DNA of 64,000 nucleotides from Paenarthrobacter ureafaciens. Its GTDB lineage: Bacteria > Actinomycetota > Actinomycetes > Actinomycetales > Micrococcaceae. Shown one piece after another: positions 54,035 through 63,341 of this stretch. Positions within the stretch are counted from its first letter, which is position 1. Every line of letters begins with the position of its first letter. The notes beneath the pieces were generated by a model. That model saw only the letters and a program-made list of their open reading frames with translations. It was not told the DNA's origin and did not search any database. The stretch covers positions 496,001 through 560,000 of the forward strand of contig NZ_SBHM01000006.1 of the NCBI RefSeq assembly GCF_004028095.1, read 5' to 3'. A program made the translations under genes and the position numbers.

Positions 54035-54484
54035 TCATTGTGTCAACCGTGACCTCGCGGCTGACGTGGCTTCCACGTAGATGCCTTCAGGAAGCAGGAA
54101 GCTGACCACCGGCGGATGGGCTACAGCGGACAGTGTCACCAGCGCAGTTCCTCCAGGACTGCTTCGTGTCCCCGGTTCGATGTGCAGCTGGTCATGATGG
54201 GCATAGGCGTCACTGGCTGCCAAGTACGTCTGGACAGCAGCGGACACCCGTTCATCGCCCAATGACACGGAAGGCGCGGCGCCACCTTCCATGTCTCCGG
54301 CCATGAAAGTGTCCGACGCTGCGAGCGCGGCACCGTCGGCCAGGGACAGAAGCTTCTTGTGCTCTATATAGACCGCGGAAACGGCCATGACTACCGAGGC
54401 CGTCAACAGCGCCAGGAGGACAAATCCAATGGACAGCACTGCTATCTGCCCCTCCTCTTTGGGATGGGTTTCCTGCCGGCTCAT
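54035..54484 (-). CDS. TadG/TadE-like pilus assembly membrane protein
   Basis: 149 residues. One N-terminal helix GQIAVLSIGFVLLALLTASV in a Flp/Tad pilus TadE/TadG-type setting (KEEGQIAVLSIGF), then an extracellular part rich in Ala and Ser with LSLADGAALAASDTF, the Rv3660c-type pattern. Start overlaps the preceding TadE gene by 4 nt (ATGA). Last gene of the tad operon, ending 67 nt upstream of prfB. Confidence 0.82.
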   Translation of the reverse strand: MSRQETHPKEEGQIAVLSIGFVLLALLTASVVMAVSAVYIEHKKLLSLADGAALAASDTFMAGDMEGGAAPSVSLGDERVSAAVQTYLAASDAYAHHDQLHIEPGTRSSPGGTALVTLSAVAHPPVVSFLLPEGIYVEATSAARSRLTQ

Positions 54485-54909
54485 CTGAAGCGGCCGGCCT
54501 TCTGTGTTGCAGAGGCATCCAAGTGGGCAGCATCGAGTTTCAAGACATCCCCAAACGGCACCATGGGCAGATGTACTGACAGGTGGACTGAAACGGACAC
54601 CGTTGCCCCGGGCGAGGGGCATTGGGGCCTGTCGCACGAGACATCCACAGTTACTGCCTCTGCCGTGTAGCCATAGTCGCTCAACGCGACGGCCACCGCT
54701 TCCTCGGCAGCTGCCAGCGCCTGCCCGGGCTCCGGTTCGGACACAAAGACCTTGGCCGCTTGGTCGGCAGCGGCCACGACTGCGAACATGCCCGCCTGTA
54801 TCTGGCCGATGGTGACAATGAAGTAGACAACAGGAACCATGAGCATGACAGACAAGAGCAGGAACTCAACCGCCGCACTGCCGGTCTCATCCTCAACCAG
54901 CCGCAGCAT
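54481..54909 (-). CDS. TadE-family pilus protein
   Basis: 142 residues. TadE signature ETGSAAVEFLLLSVMLMVPV with the conserved Glu after a basic segment. The rest (TVDVSCDRPQCPSPG) holds two Cys. Start ATG 54909 is chosen for AAGGCGGGGA just upstream; it overlaps the preceding TadE gene by 17 nt. A pseudopilin-like component of the Flp/Tad machine. Confidence 0.85.
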   Translation of the reverse strand: MLRLVEDETGSAAVEFLLLSVMLMVPVVYFIVTIGQIQAGMFAVVAAADQAAKVFVSEPEPGQALAAAEEAVAVALSDYGYTAEAVTVDVSCDRPQCPSPGATVSVSVHLSVHLPMVPFGDVLKLDAAHLDASATQKAGRFR

Positions 54910-55336
54910 TCCCCGCCTTGGAACGTGGAGCCGTGATGACCGCATGGCCCGTGACCTGTAATGCGTGGCCAGGACCGATCAGGCCGAAGATCGGCAATGG
55001 AGCCTTGACGGTCACCTCGAGTGTGGACCGACCCTCAATGTCGACTTCCCTGGTACTGATATCGGATCCGAACCCGCTGTTGACGCTCGTGCCGATCAGT
55101 TCGTTCGTCCTGGCTACGGCGTCAGCCGGGGTCCGATCCGCCAGTGCGCCATATCTGGCCCCCGAGGCAGCAGCGTCAATCAGCAGGTTTCGGACATGCA
55201 GGACCAGCATCAGTTGGATGACCGACATGAACAGAAGCGTCAGCACTCCCCCCACAAGGACAAAGTCGACGACGGCGGATCCGCGTTCCCGCGCTCCGCT
55301 GTCCGTGGGAGGAGACCCGCCCGTCGCCCAAACCAT
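54893..55336 (-). CDS. TadE-family pilus protein
   Basis: 147 residues. TadE signature ERGSAVVDFVLVGGVLTLLF (Asp replaces the usual Glu). Hydrophobic N-terminal helix, then an outer region with RSTLEVTVKAPLPIF. ATG 55336 overlaps the stop of the pilin-like gene (TGATG). Two TadE-like proteins plus a TadG-like one form the minor-pilin set of this locus. Confidence 0.85.
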   Translation of the reverse strand: MVWATGGSPPTDSGARERGSAVVDFVLVGGVLTLLFMSVIQLMLVLHVRNLLIDAAASGARYGALADRTPADAVARTNELIGTSVNSGFGSDISTREVDIEGRSTLEVTVKAPLPIFGLIGPGHALQVTGHAVITAPRSKAGNAAAG

Positions 55337-55590
55337 CACTTGCCTACTTTGGCGATGGCCTGGTTGAAGAGGCCCTCAAGTGCCGGAGACGCCAAGGCCA
55401 GGAGGCCTGCAACCAAGATCGCTGACATCAAGGTGATCATGACCCAACCCGGAACGTCGCCCCGTTCGGGATGGTCTTCCTCGTACCCGACCAACTTTTG
55501 TCCAAGGGTCGTAGCCGCAACCATAAGGCGGGCCGCCGGGGTCCACGGTGCACGAGGGTCCGATGCGTGGTTCTCTTCGATTCTTTTCAT
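55336..55590 (-). CDS. Pilin-like small membrane protein of the tad locus
   Basis: 84 residues. Hydrophilic N-terminal 45 residues, then ERGDVPGWVMITLMSAILVA, a helix resembling a Flp pilin or DUF4244-type structural subunit, with Gly just before Asp where a prepilin peptidase could cut. Short C-terminal tail ALEGLFNQAIAKVGK. AGGAGT lies 6 nt upstream of ATG 55590. In this position in related loci the gene for the main Flp subunit is found, so it is the best pilin candidate here. Confidence 0.75.
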   Translation of the reverse strand: MKRIEENHASDPRAPWTPAARLMVAATTLGQKLVGYEEDHPERGDVPGWVMITLMSAILVAGLLALASPALEGLFNQAIAKVGK

Positions 55591-55658
55591 GTCACTCCTA
55601 TGAGTTGGTTGTGATGGTGATCAGTTCTGTTTGCTGCGGCTGGAGTCGTGGGGCCTCG

Positions 55659-56600
55659 TCAAAGACTGATGTCCAAGGCGACCACGGCCGGGAAGGCCGC
55701 AAAGATGACGGTCAGGGGCAGGACGCCAAAGACCAGGGGGACCATCATGCCGATTTCCTTGCGCCCGGCCGACTCCATGAGCTCCCGCTTGGCTGCATCG
55801 CGGACGTCGGCCGCTTGGGCCCGCAAAACCTCGGCCAGAGGCGTGCCCCGGTCCACAGCCACCACCAGACCGTCCACAAAGCGGACTACCGCCGGCACCT
55901 CGGTCCTTGCGGAGAAAGCCTGCAACGCTTCAGTGAAGGGTTTGCCGGATCGTGCGTCGGCCAACACCTCAGCGAACTCCTTGGCGAGTTCCCCGTTGGA
56001 CGTCCTGCAGATCCTTTCCATCGCATTGAGTGCGCTTTCACCCGCCGCCACTGCAAGTGCCAACAGCTCGGCAACACCCGGGAACTCCGCCAAAAACGCC
56101 GCCTCGCGCCTCTTTATCCTCAGGTCCAGGACAAAGCTCCGCAGCAAATACCCGCCCGCAGCACTGCCCGCAACGGCAATCAGCGCTGCGAGGGGGAGGA
56201 ACCTTCCGGAAACCGCGCTCGCCAGGACCCCGAGCACCGCAAGCAGGACTCCGCCGGCCGCCCACAGCAATTGCTCGGCCCTGAAGTCGACCACTGACTT
56301 CGCGGCACCTGCCCGGGCCAGCTTGCGCGCAAGGGCGGTCCCGCCGGGATCGAAACGAGCCAGCAAGCCGAGCCCCTCGCGAACCACCGGCCGCAGGATG
56401 CGCTCCAAAGGCCCAAAGGGTGCAACATCCCGGCCGATCGGGCGAAGGAGACGGGAGTGGAGATTATGGGCCCTTAGTTGCGGCTCCACCCTGTCCTGGA
56501 AAGTTGGCTTCCGCATGAAAGGCAACCTCACCATGACAAGCCAGGATCCTGCCCCCAACAGGAAGCCAAGAGCGACCGCTGGACCCAAAGCGGCCGTCAT
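55659..56600 (-). CDS. tadC: TadC-type pilus inner-membrane protein
   Basis: 313 residues, GspF family. Cytoplasmic GspF domain (EFPGVAELLALAVAAGESA, RTEVPAVVRFVDGLVVAVDRGTP) between N-terminal and C-terminal helices (MMVPLVFGVLPLTVIFAAFP). ATG 56600 overlaps tadB by 4 nt. Forms the membrane platform with TadB for pilus assembly. Confidence 0.9.
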   Translation of the reverse strand: MTAALGPAVALGFLLGAGSWLVMVRLPFMRKPTFQDRVEPQLRAHNLHSRLLRPIGRDVAPFGPLERILRPVVREGLGLLARFDPGGTALARKLARAGAAKSVVDFRAEQLLWAAGGVLLAVLGVLASAVSGRFLPLAALIAVAGSAAGGYLLRSFVLDLRIKRREAAFLAEFPGVAELLALAVAAGESALNAMERICRTSNGELAKEFAEVLADARSGKPFTEALQAFSARTEVPAVVRFVDGLVVAVDRGTPLAEVLRAQAADVRDAAKRELMESAGRKEIGMMVPLVFGVLPLTVIFAAFPAVVALDISL

Positions 56601-57454
56601 CGAAGCACCCTGACATCTTCTGGCAAGGCACCGATCCGTAGCATGAGTGAGTAACAGGCCACCGACACTGCCAGTCCGCCCAGAAGCACTCCGGCTCCGG
56701 TGCCGGAGTTGTACGCCGCCATTGCTTCCGGCCTCCCGGCCATCACCACCAGCACGATCCAAGGAGCCGCCACGGCGAGCCTTGCTCCGTTCACGGTCCA
56801 CGACTGCCTGGCTTCAAGCTCACCCCGGGTCCGGCTGCTTTCGCGCAAGAAAGCAGCAAGGGTGCCCAGCATATGGCCCAGGTCCGAGCCACCGACTTCC
56901 CGTGTCATCCGCAGTGCTTCGACAATCCTGTCCGCAACCGGATCCGCAAGCCGCTCCTTGAGCTTGTCCAATGCAGGTTCAAAGTGTCCGCCCGACCTGT
57001 AATCTGCGGCGAAATCAACAAACAGGTGCCGTAGTTCTTCGGGCCCCTTGTAGCCGAGTTGAACCAAGGCGTCGGGCAAGGACAGACCTGCCCGGATGCC
57101 GGAACGCAGGTGGTCTACGACGTCGGGCCAAACCTGCCGCAGGCTGGATCGCCGCCTCTTGGCCCGTCTCCGAACCACCGCAACGGGTAGCCATGCGCCA
57201 AAACATCCGAAGCATGCAGCAACAGCGGGCGAGCCCGTCCCTGCGAAGAACAGGAGCATGACCACCAAGCCCAACCCTGCGCAGCTGATGATGAGGCCTG
57301 CTCCCGAAACCTTCTCAATCCCCGCAGAGAGCAGCAGGAGTTCCAATCGACCCGGCCCCTTGGGGGCGGCTACTCCGGTTCCGGGGACGGACCACGCCGA
57401 CCACCACATCAGGAAGACTCCCACCCCGCATGACAGCCCCAGCAACGCCGCCAT
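56597..57454 (-). CDS. tadB: TadB-type pilus inner-membrane protein
   Basis: 285 residues. Two N-terminal helices, a GspF domain (SSLRQVWPDVVDHLRSGIRAG; LPDALVQLGYKGPEELRHLF) and C-terminal helices. ATG 57454 overlaps the tadA stop (TGATG) and its own end overlaps tadC. Partner of TadC. Confidence 0.9.
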   Translation of the reverse strand: MAALLGLSCGVGVFLMWWSAWSVPGTGVAAPKGPGRLELLLLSAGIEKVSGAGLIISCAGLGLVVMLLFFAGTGSPAVAACFGCFGAWLPVAVVRRRAKRRRSSLRQVWPDVVDHLRSGIRAGLSLPDALVQLGYKGPEELRHLFVDFAADYRSGGHFEPALDKLKERLADPVADRIVEALRMTREVGGSDLGHMLGTLAAFLRESSRTRGELEARQSWTVNGARLAVAAPWIVLVVMAGRPEAMAAYNSGTGAGVLLGGLAVSVACYSLMLRIGALPEDVRVLR

Positions 57455-58677
57455 CAGTTCAGTTCCAGCAGTTCGGCAACATCGAAGCCTGCTCTCGCGA
57501 ACTTTTCCGGCGCGGGCATGGAGGTCCCCCTGGGGCGCAACCGTCCCTCGCTCATCTGGAAAACCGGCGAAGATTCAATCACGCCGTTCTCAACCCGCCG
57601 GCCCAGAGACAAAATCTCGGTCACTTGCCTGCGTCCCGTAGTGTGGCGGCTGCAATGAACCACAAGGTCAATGCAGGAAGCGACCGTAGGAACAACGAAC
57701 GCGCTGGAGATGTTCGATCCCGCAAGGAGTGGCAAGGTACAGATTTTCGTCACGGCATCGTGCGCCGAATTGGCATGGACGGTGCACATTCCGGGAAGGC
57801 CGGAATTCAGGGCTATCAACATGTCCAGGCTTTCGGCCTCCCTGACTTCGCCCACCACCAGGCGTTCGGGACGCATCCGCAGGGCTTCCTTGACCAACTT
57901 CCGCATGGGAATTTCGCCCTCGCCTTCCAGGTTCGCCTGCCGGCATTGGAGGGCGACGACATCCCGAAGGGGAAGTTGAAGCTCAAAGATCTCCTCCACC
58001 GTGATCACCCGCTCACGGGGACCGATGCCGGAGGCCAGGCAATTGAGCATCGTCGTCTTTCCCGCCTGGGTGGCCCCTGAGACGAGGATGTTGAGTCCGC
58101 TCGCTACAGCTGCTCCGAGGAACTTGGCCGCTTGGGAATTAAGGCTGCCCAGTTCCACGAGGTGTTCGAGCCTGCGCGCCTTGGCAATGAATTTCCGGAT
58201 ATTCACTGCCCAGTGCTTCCTGGTGACGTCGGGGATGACCACGTGCAGCCGCGAGCCGTCGGGAAGGGCGGCATCAACAAAAGGCGAGGACACGTCCAAC
58301 CTGCGCCCGGAGGTTTTGAGCATCCGCTCCACAAGGTCCCGGACCTGCTGCCCGGTCAGGCTTATATCAGTGAGTTCGGATTCACCGTTGCGTGCAACGA
58401 AGACTTCGTGTGGAGCGTTGATCCAGATCTCCTCGACGCTGGAGTCGTCCAGCAGTGGTTGGAGCGGCCCGAATCCTGCCACGGCATCGAAAATGTGGCG
58501 GCGTGCCACGTCCACAGGACCCATATGGGGCAACGGGGCCAGAAGCGATCTTTGGCCATAGTCATTGATGGCCGCGTCAACTAGCAGCCGCACTTCTCCG
58601 GCTTCCTCGAAAGGATCCAGCCCCTGCCTCCGGACGAGCTCGCGGACCTCACCTTCAATAATGCGCAGCGCATCCAT
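57454..58677 (-). CDS. tadA: TadA/CpaF pilus ATPase
   Basis: 407 residues. GspE-type hexameric motor. Walker A SGATQAGKTT (about 198-207), Asp box EEIFELQLP and HisBox GMCTVHANSAHDAV. Starts at ATG 58677 with GGGGG upstream. First gene of a seven-gene tad operon (tadA, tadB, tadC, pilin-like, two TadE, TadG). A 12-bp palindrome lies 39 nt upstream. No tadZ or prepilin peptidase gene is in the window. Confidence 0.93.
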   Translation of the reverse strand: MDALRIIEGEVRELVRRQGLDPFEEAGEVRLLVDAAINDYGQRSLLAPLPHMGPVDVARRHIFDAVAGFGPLQPLLDDSSVEEIWINAPHEVFVARNGESELTDISLTGQQVRDLVERMLKTSGRRLDVSSPFVDAALPDGSRLHVVIPDVTRKHWAVNIRKFIAKARRLEHLVELGSLNSQAAKFLGAAVASGLNILVSGATQAGKTTMLNCLASGIGPRERVITVEEIFELQLPLRDVVALQCRQANLEGEGEIPMRKLVKEALRMRPERLVVGEVREAESLDMLIALNSGLPGMCTVHANSAHDAVTKICTLPLLAGSNISSAFVVPTVASCIDLVVHCSRHTTGRRQVTEILSLGRRVENGVIESSPVFQMSEGRLRPRGTSMPAPEKFARAGFDVAELLELN

Positions 58678-58715
58678 GGAACCCCCATCAACCAGGAACG
58701 TATAAACGAGAGGCG

Positions 58716-58727
58716 TATCTCGAGATA
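58716..58727. promoter_or_regulatory. Palindrome upstream of the tad operon
   Basis: Perfect 12-bp palindrome TATCTCGAGATA, 39 nt before the tadA start, with a TTATAC-like -10 element downstream of it on the minus strand. Candidate operator. Confidence 0.45.
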
Positions 58728-58956
58728 TTTACGCTAGGGCAGCGGCGGACCGGCTCAAAAGGGGCGTGGTGGAGCTTGTGGATAAGTGGCTGCGGCCGTC
58801 CCATGTGCAGCATCAGTCCCACTAGTCACTCCAGTTTCCCGAGTGTTAGGGTAATGCCCGATAGGAGCTGGCCTTTGGTCCCTTATGCAGGCGCCCGCCC
58901 CGGAGCCTGTTGGCAAAGCCACTACTTACCGCGGAACCGCGGTACAGGCCGGAAAA

Positions 58957-61686
58957 ATGGATATGACGAGTAACTCAGTACGCTCTTTTCCACGCAGGTC
59001 TCTGGCCAGGACCGGGATAGGCCTCGCTTTGGCCATCGTGGCCGGGACCTTCCTCGTGGGCCCCGTTAAGGCAGTTGAGCCGGGCCCCCGGCCTGCTCCC
59101 CCCTCGCAGACCACGGAGTCGGCCGCAGTCAACCAGGAGTATCCGCCCATCGGGCCAGGCAGCCCTGAGCAAGCCGCGCCTCGGCCGGGGGCAAGCGTCG
59201 GCGGAGAACCGGCGGCTTCCACCGCCGTCGAACCTTCTGCCGCTGAAGCCCCGGACTCTGCCGCCAGACACAAGCGGGACGCGAGGACGCAGGCAGTAAA
59301 CCCGGGCCAGCCTGGCGGCCCTGTGGACCCTGAAGCCATGAAAGCGGCCATGCGGGCAGCCATTCCCGCCGGAGGCGCGGAGATGGGCCAGCGATCGCCC
59401 CGCGTGGCAGCGGCGAAGGAACAGGGCAGCACGTCAACCCCATCGGGGTCACGGGGAGTCGGCAGCATCGTCCCCATGGCTCCGGATCCCGGACATTGGC
59501 GTCCAACGATCGGAGTGCAAGGCCAGGACGTCAGCGCCCACCAAGGCAACGTCAACTGGCAGAGCCAATGGAACATGGGTTCCCGCTGGGCTTACGTCAA
59601 AGCTTCAGAAGGCAACTACTACCTCAACGAGAATTACGCACAGCAATACAACGGTTCCCGCAACGTTGGCATGGTCCGGGGCGCCTACCACTTCGCGATC
59701 CCCAACTGGTCCTCCGGCGCCGACCAGGCCAGGTACTTCGTGGCGAACGGTGGCGGGTGGACGGCCGACGGTTACACGCTTCCGCCGGTGCTGGACATCG
59801 AGTACAACCCCTACGCAGGCCGGACCATCAACGGCTTTTACTTCGGCAACACCTGCTATGACATGTCCAAGGCCCAACTCGGACAGTGGGCAGCGGACTT
59901 CGGCAATACGGTGAAGGCACTGACGGGACGTTTTCCGGTCATCTACAGCACCACGGACTGGTGGAATACGTGCGTTGGCAATTCCACCTTCGGCAGCTAC
60001 CCGCTGTGGATTGCCTCCTACTGGTCCAACCCCACCAACTCTCCCGGTTCCATGCCGCTGAGCTGGGGCAATTACACGATGTGGCAATACAGCAGCACCG
60101 GGCCTTTCGAGGGCGACTCCAACATCTTCAACGGCAGCTACGATCAACTGCGGACTTTCGCCCGAGGTGTCTCCTACCCGTCCAACCCCGCCATCAAGTC
60201 CGGCGCGGACATCCTGACCACAAACGCCTCAGGAAGGCTTGACGCATTCAGGGCAAGCGGTACGGGCAAGATCACCGGCCCGTACACCATTGGGTCGGGA
60301 TGGTCGGATGCAACAGCCGTATACGTCGTGGACTGGGACCAGGACGGCGTCCAGGACATCTTGTCCCAATGGTCCGACGGGACGTTGAAGGTCTTCCGCG
60401 GAGCCCCGGGCGGCGGCTTCTATGGAGCAGTCCAGGTGGGCTCAGGCTGGGAGGAAATGTCACTCACGGTGGGCTGGTGGAACCTGAAGGACCCCTATCC
60501 CGGAGTCATCGGCCAAGACTATCTGGGCAACCTCTACCGCTACTCGAACACCCGGGGCGGCGCGCTTGGCAACGGAACGCTGATCGGCACAGGCTTCAGG
60601 GGGCACCAACTCAACCAGCTTGATTTCGACGGCGACGGCAGCCAGGACATGGTCACCCGTACTGCCGATGGCGCCCTCCGGCTATACCGATCCAACGGAG
60701 TCGGCGGCTTCCTCAATGAAACGGCAAGGGTCGTCGGAAGCGGCTGGTCCGGGATGAGCGCTGTCAGCTCCGCCACCAATTTCAGCGGTTCGGGTTCCCA
60801 AGGCCTGCATGCACGTGCCGGCAATGGAGACCTCTATTACTACCCCGTGTCGTCCGGAACGTGGGGCACCCGCAGTCTCATCGGCCTGGGCTGGAACGAT
60901 GCGAGCCTCATCAGCGGGGCTGCATTGGACGTTGAGACAACCCAGGGCCTCGACGAGGAAGACGTGCTGGCCGTAAGGCCGGACGCCAACCTCTACCGGT
61001 ACCAAGGAACCGGCTCCACGGCGCTGTCACCCCAAGACCTCATAGGGACGGGATGGAGCGGCCTCAAAGCCGGTTTCGTCACCGACTGGAACAAGGACGG
61101 GGCATTGGACATCGTGGCGCAGTGGTCCGACGGTCGTTTGACCGTCTATCCGGGACGAAACGGCAGCGGTTTCGGTGACCCGATCTCCCTCGGCAGCAAC
61201 TGGAAGAACTGGACATTGACCGTCGGTAGTTGGAAGAAGGCCGATCCCTACCCGGGCATCGTCGGCTACGACGCGACCGGTCGCCTCCACTACTTCAGGA
61301 ACCCGGGCGGGAAGACTGTGTCCACGGGCGTTTCCATCGGCATCGGCTGGTCAGGCCTGGATATCGCACAACTGGATTTCGACAAGGACTCCAACGTGGA
61401 TCTCCTGGCCAAGACCCCCAGCGGGGACCTTAAGCTGTACCGGAGCAACGGCGCCGGCGCCTTCGCCGCCGAAGCTCCGCGCGTCGTGGGGACGGGCTGG
61501 GACATCATCTCCAGCTACAGCGGGGTCCGCAGCTTTGCCGGCGCCGGTTCAACCGGAATCATCGCCCGCACCACCGACGGCGAACTGCGGTACTACCCCG
61601 TCGGAGCCAAAGGTTCCTGGGGAACACCCAGCAGAATCGGCACCGGCTGGAATGGCCTGACGATCTTCTCCGCTGCGGCCAGGTAA
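58957..61686 (+). CDS. Secreted GH25 lysozyme with VCBS/FG-GAP-like repeats
   Basis: 909 residues. Signal peptide (about 12-38, ending VGPVKA), a long Pro/Ala-rich disordered segment (about 40-180), a glycoside hydrolase 25 domain (about 186-400; GQDVSAHQGNVNW with the conserved Asp, VLDIEYNPY), then VCBS/FG-GAP-like repeats (about 410-909) with Ca-type loops DWDQDGVQDI, DFDGDGSQDM, DWNKDGALDI and DFDKDSNVDL. Two 250-residue halves of this part are near copies. Probably cuts muramic-acid linkages in peptidoglycan. TAGGGT -10 candidate at 58847-58852. Confidence 0.92.
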   Translation: MDMTSNSVRSFPRRSLARTGIGLALAIVAGTFLVGPVKAVEPGPRPAPPSQTTESAAVNQEYPPIGPGSPEQAAPRPGASVGGEPAASTAVEPSAAEAPDSAARHKRDARTQAVNPGQPGGPVDPEAMKAAMRAAIPAGGAEMGQRSPRVAAAKEQGSTSTPSGSRGVGSIVPMAPDPGHWRPTIGVQGQDVSAHQGNVNWQSQWNMGSRWAYVKASEGNYYLNENYAQQYNGSRNVGMVRGAYHFAIPNWSSGADQARYFVANGGGWTADGYTLPPVLDIEYNPYAGRTINGFYFGNTCYDMSKAQLGQWAADFGNTVKALTGRFPVIYSTTDWWNTCVGNSTFGSYPLWIASYWSNPTNSPGSMPLSWGNYTMWQYSSTGPFEGDSNIFNGSYDQLRTFARGVSYPSNPAIKSGADILTTNASGRLDAFRASGTGKITGPYTIGSGWSDATAVYVVDWDQDGVQDILSQWSDGTLKVFRGAPGGGFYGAVQVGSGWEEMSLTVGWWNLKDPYPGVIGQDYLGNLYRYSNTRGGALGNGTLIGTGFRGHQLNQLDFDGDGSQDMVTRTADGALRLYRSNGVGGFLNETARVVGSGWSGMSAVSSATNFSGSGSQGLHARAGNGDLYYYPVSSGTWGTRSLIGLGWNDASLISGAALDVETTQGLDEEDVLAVRPDANLYRYQGTGSTALSPQDLIGTGWSGLKAGFVTDWNKDGALDIVAQWSDGRLTVYPGRNGSGFGDPISLGSNWKNWTLTVGSWKKADPYPGIVGYDATGRLHYFRNPGGKTVSTGVSIGIGWSGLDIAQLDFDKDSNVDLLAKTPSGDLKLYRSNGAGAFAAEAPRVVGTGWDIISSYSGVRSFAGAGSTGIIARTTDGELRYYPVGAKGSWGTPSRIGTGWNGLTIFSAAAR

Positions 61687-61702
61687 CACCGGCGCTCCGT
61701 GC

Positions 61703-61747
61703 AGGCCCGTCCCGGGATTAGCTCCAGGGACGGGCCTTTCGCCTTTT
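61703..61747 (+). terminator. Terminator of the GH25 gene
   Basis: AGGCCCGTCCC (61703-61713) pairs with GGGACGGGCCT (61727-61737), then TTCGCCTTTT. Confidence 0.85.
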
Positions 61748-61923
61748 AAAGCGGGTCCATCCAAGGGCCCGGCATTAATCTCCTTTCAACCGCCAAATTT
61801 CCGGTATTGCGTGGTCTAATAAAGGTGGTCTCACGTTTTGGCTGTTCAGTGCATTCGGGAAACGGGCTTTGTTTGGGGGCAAACGAAGATCATCCCGCAG
61901 CGCGCAATCAAGGAGTGATTTTT

Positions 61924-63270
61924 ATGGCGTTTAGGATAGGAACTGCCAGCGCTGACATAACGCCGTCCCTGAGCACCAATCCGTACATGGCGGGATACGG
62001 GACAACGGACGGCGGACGGGAAGCCACCAGCAGCTCCCCTTTCGAACCTCTGTACGCACGGGCCATCCTCATCTGGGAAGACACGCACCCGCACATCATC
62101 ATCAGCCTGGATGTCCTGGCGCTGCCGCGGGCCATGCACCAGCGGATCAGGACCAGGATCCTTGCATTGGCCGACTGGTCCAGCAGCGACATCCTGATCC
62201 AGGCCACGCATACCCACAACGGTCCCGCACTGATTGATACCCTGCACCCCTACATGGCTTACGGGTTGTCGGACCTTGGCTTGGTGCGTTCTTACAGCGA
62301 CGACCTTGAGGACACTATCGTGGACCTCGCGCAGGAAGCCCTGGACGCCGATGAAACGCCCGTGACCTTCGACTACAAGGTCTCCACACAGAATTTCTCC
62401 GCCAACCGGGTGGGCCTCCCCTACACTGAAACGGCAGTGCCGGTCCTCGTCGCCCGGCGTGGGAACGGCACCCCGGCCGCAGTCATATTCAGCTATGGCT
62501 GCCACCCGATCAGCGCCGGCCTGCGTACCCTTTTCGACGGAGATTTTGCAGCGGGAGCCTGCAACTACATCGAGAACCGCAACCCCAACTGCTTCGCCAT
62601 GTTTATCCAGGGGCCGGCCGGGGACCAGGATCCCGGCGGTGTCCGCAGCTGGGAACTGCGGGACCAGCACGGCGACGCTTTGGGCGCTACCGTCAACTCC
62701 GCGATGCAATCGGCAGGCCGGGCCCTCAGCGGTCCCATGGTGACCAGGTACCAGGAGGTCCAGCTGCCGCTGGACATCACCGCGACGGCGGGGAACCTGG
62801 CCGCAGTCAGGGCCGCCTACGTGGCACGTTTGGGCAACCCGAACGGGCAGCCCCAGTGGTATCAGCGCCACGCGCAGGTGATGATCGGCCGCATCGACAG
62901 CAACAGTTACAAGACCGCGGTCCCGTCCCCATTCCAAGTGTGGAAGTTCAACGGCAGCCCACAGCTGAAGATCGCCATGATCGGTGGAGAACTGGTCAGC
63001 GGCTACGCGGCCTATTTCCGAAGCCGGAACGGCGGCACCAACGGAATCATCGTGGGCGGCTATGCCAACGAGTCCTGCTGCTACATCCCCAGCAACGAAT
63101 TCTTTCCGCCCTTTATGCCCTTGGGCAGCTACGAGGGAGGGTGGGAACCGGACTTTCCTGGAATTGCCGGTGGCTCTATGACCGTTTACGGTCATCTGGC
63201 CCATTTCAAGGCAGGAGCCAACGGGGTGGAAACCACGCTCATCAATGCAATGAATTCATTATTGGCCTGA
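61924..63270 (+). CDS. Neutral/alkaline ceramidase-like hydrolase
   Basis: 448 residues from ATG 61924, with AAGGAG 9 nt upstream. N-terminal ceramidase-type pattern FRIGTASADITPSLSTNPYM, zinc-site segments ATHTHNGPAL (about residue 95) and YGCHPIS (about 191), and GPAGDQDPG. It matches the neutral/alkaline nonlysosomal ceramidase family, which cleaves N-acyl sphingosine. No signal peptide, unlike the secreted mycobacterial and Pseudomonas enzymes, and it is short (those reach 640-760 residues), so it appears to lack the C-terminal domain. Substrate uncertain; an amidase of other lipids is possible. Confidence 0.85.
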   Translation: MAFRIGTASADITPSLSTNPYMAGYGTTDGGREATSSSPFEPLYARAILIWEDTHPHIIISLDVLALPRAMHQRIRTRILALADWSSSDILIQATHTHNGPALIDTLHPYMAYGLSDLGLVRSYSDDLEDTIVDLAQEALDADETPVTFDYKVSTQNFSANRVGLPYTETAVPVLVARRGNGTPAAVIFSYGCHPISAGLRTLFDGDFAAGACNYIENRNPNCFAMFIQGPAGDQDPGGVRSWELRDQHGDALGATVNSAMQSAGRALSGPMVTRYQEVQLPLDITATAGNLAAVRAAYVARLGNPNGQPQWYQRHAQVMIGRIDSNSYKTAVPSPFQVWKFNGSPQLKIAMIGGELVSGYAAYFRSRNGGTNGIIVGGYANESCCYIPSNEFFPPFMPLGSYEGGWEPDFPGIAGGSMTVYGHLAHFKAGANGVETTLINAMNSLLA

Positions 63271-63284
63271 ATTCCAGGCAGCCT

Positions 63285-63322
63285 AAAAGGGCGCGCACCT
63301 CGAAAGGGGTTCGCGCCCTTTT
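63285..63322. terminator. Bidirectional terminator
   Basis: AAAAGGGCGCG (63285-63295) pairs with CGCGCCCTTTT (63312-63322). It sits between the ceramidase-like gene and the convergent lipoprotein gene, with A and T runs on both flanks. Confidence 0.85.
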
Positions 63323-63341
63323 GCGCTGACAGGAATTACCT

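Noticed and set aside
58885..58956. Longer N-terminus for the GH25 lysozyme
   Set aside because: The extra 24 residues precede the signal peptide and lack a ribosome site; ATG 58957 fits export.
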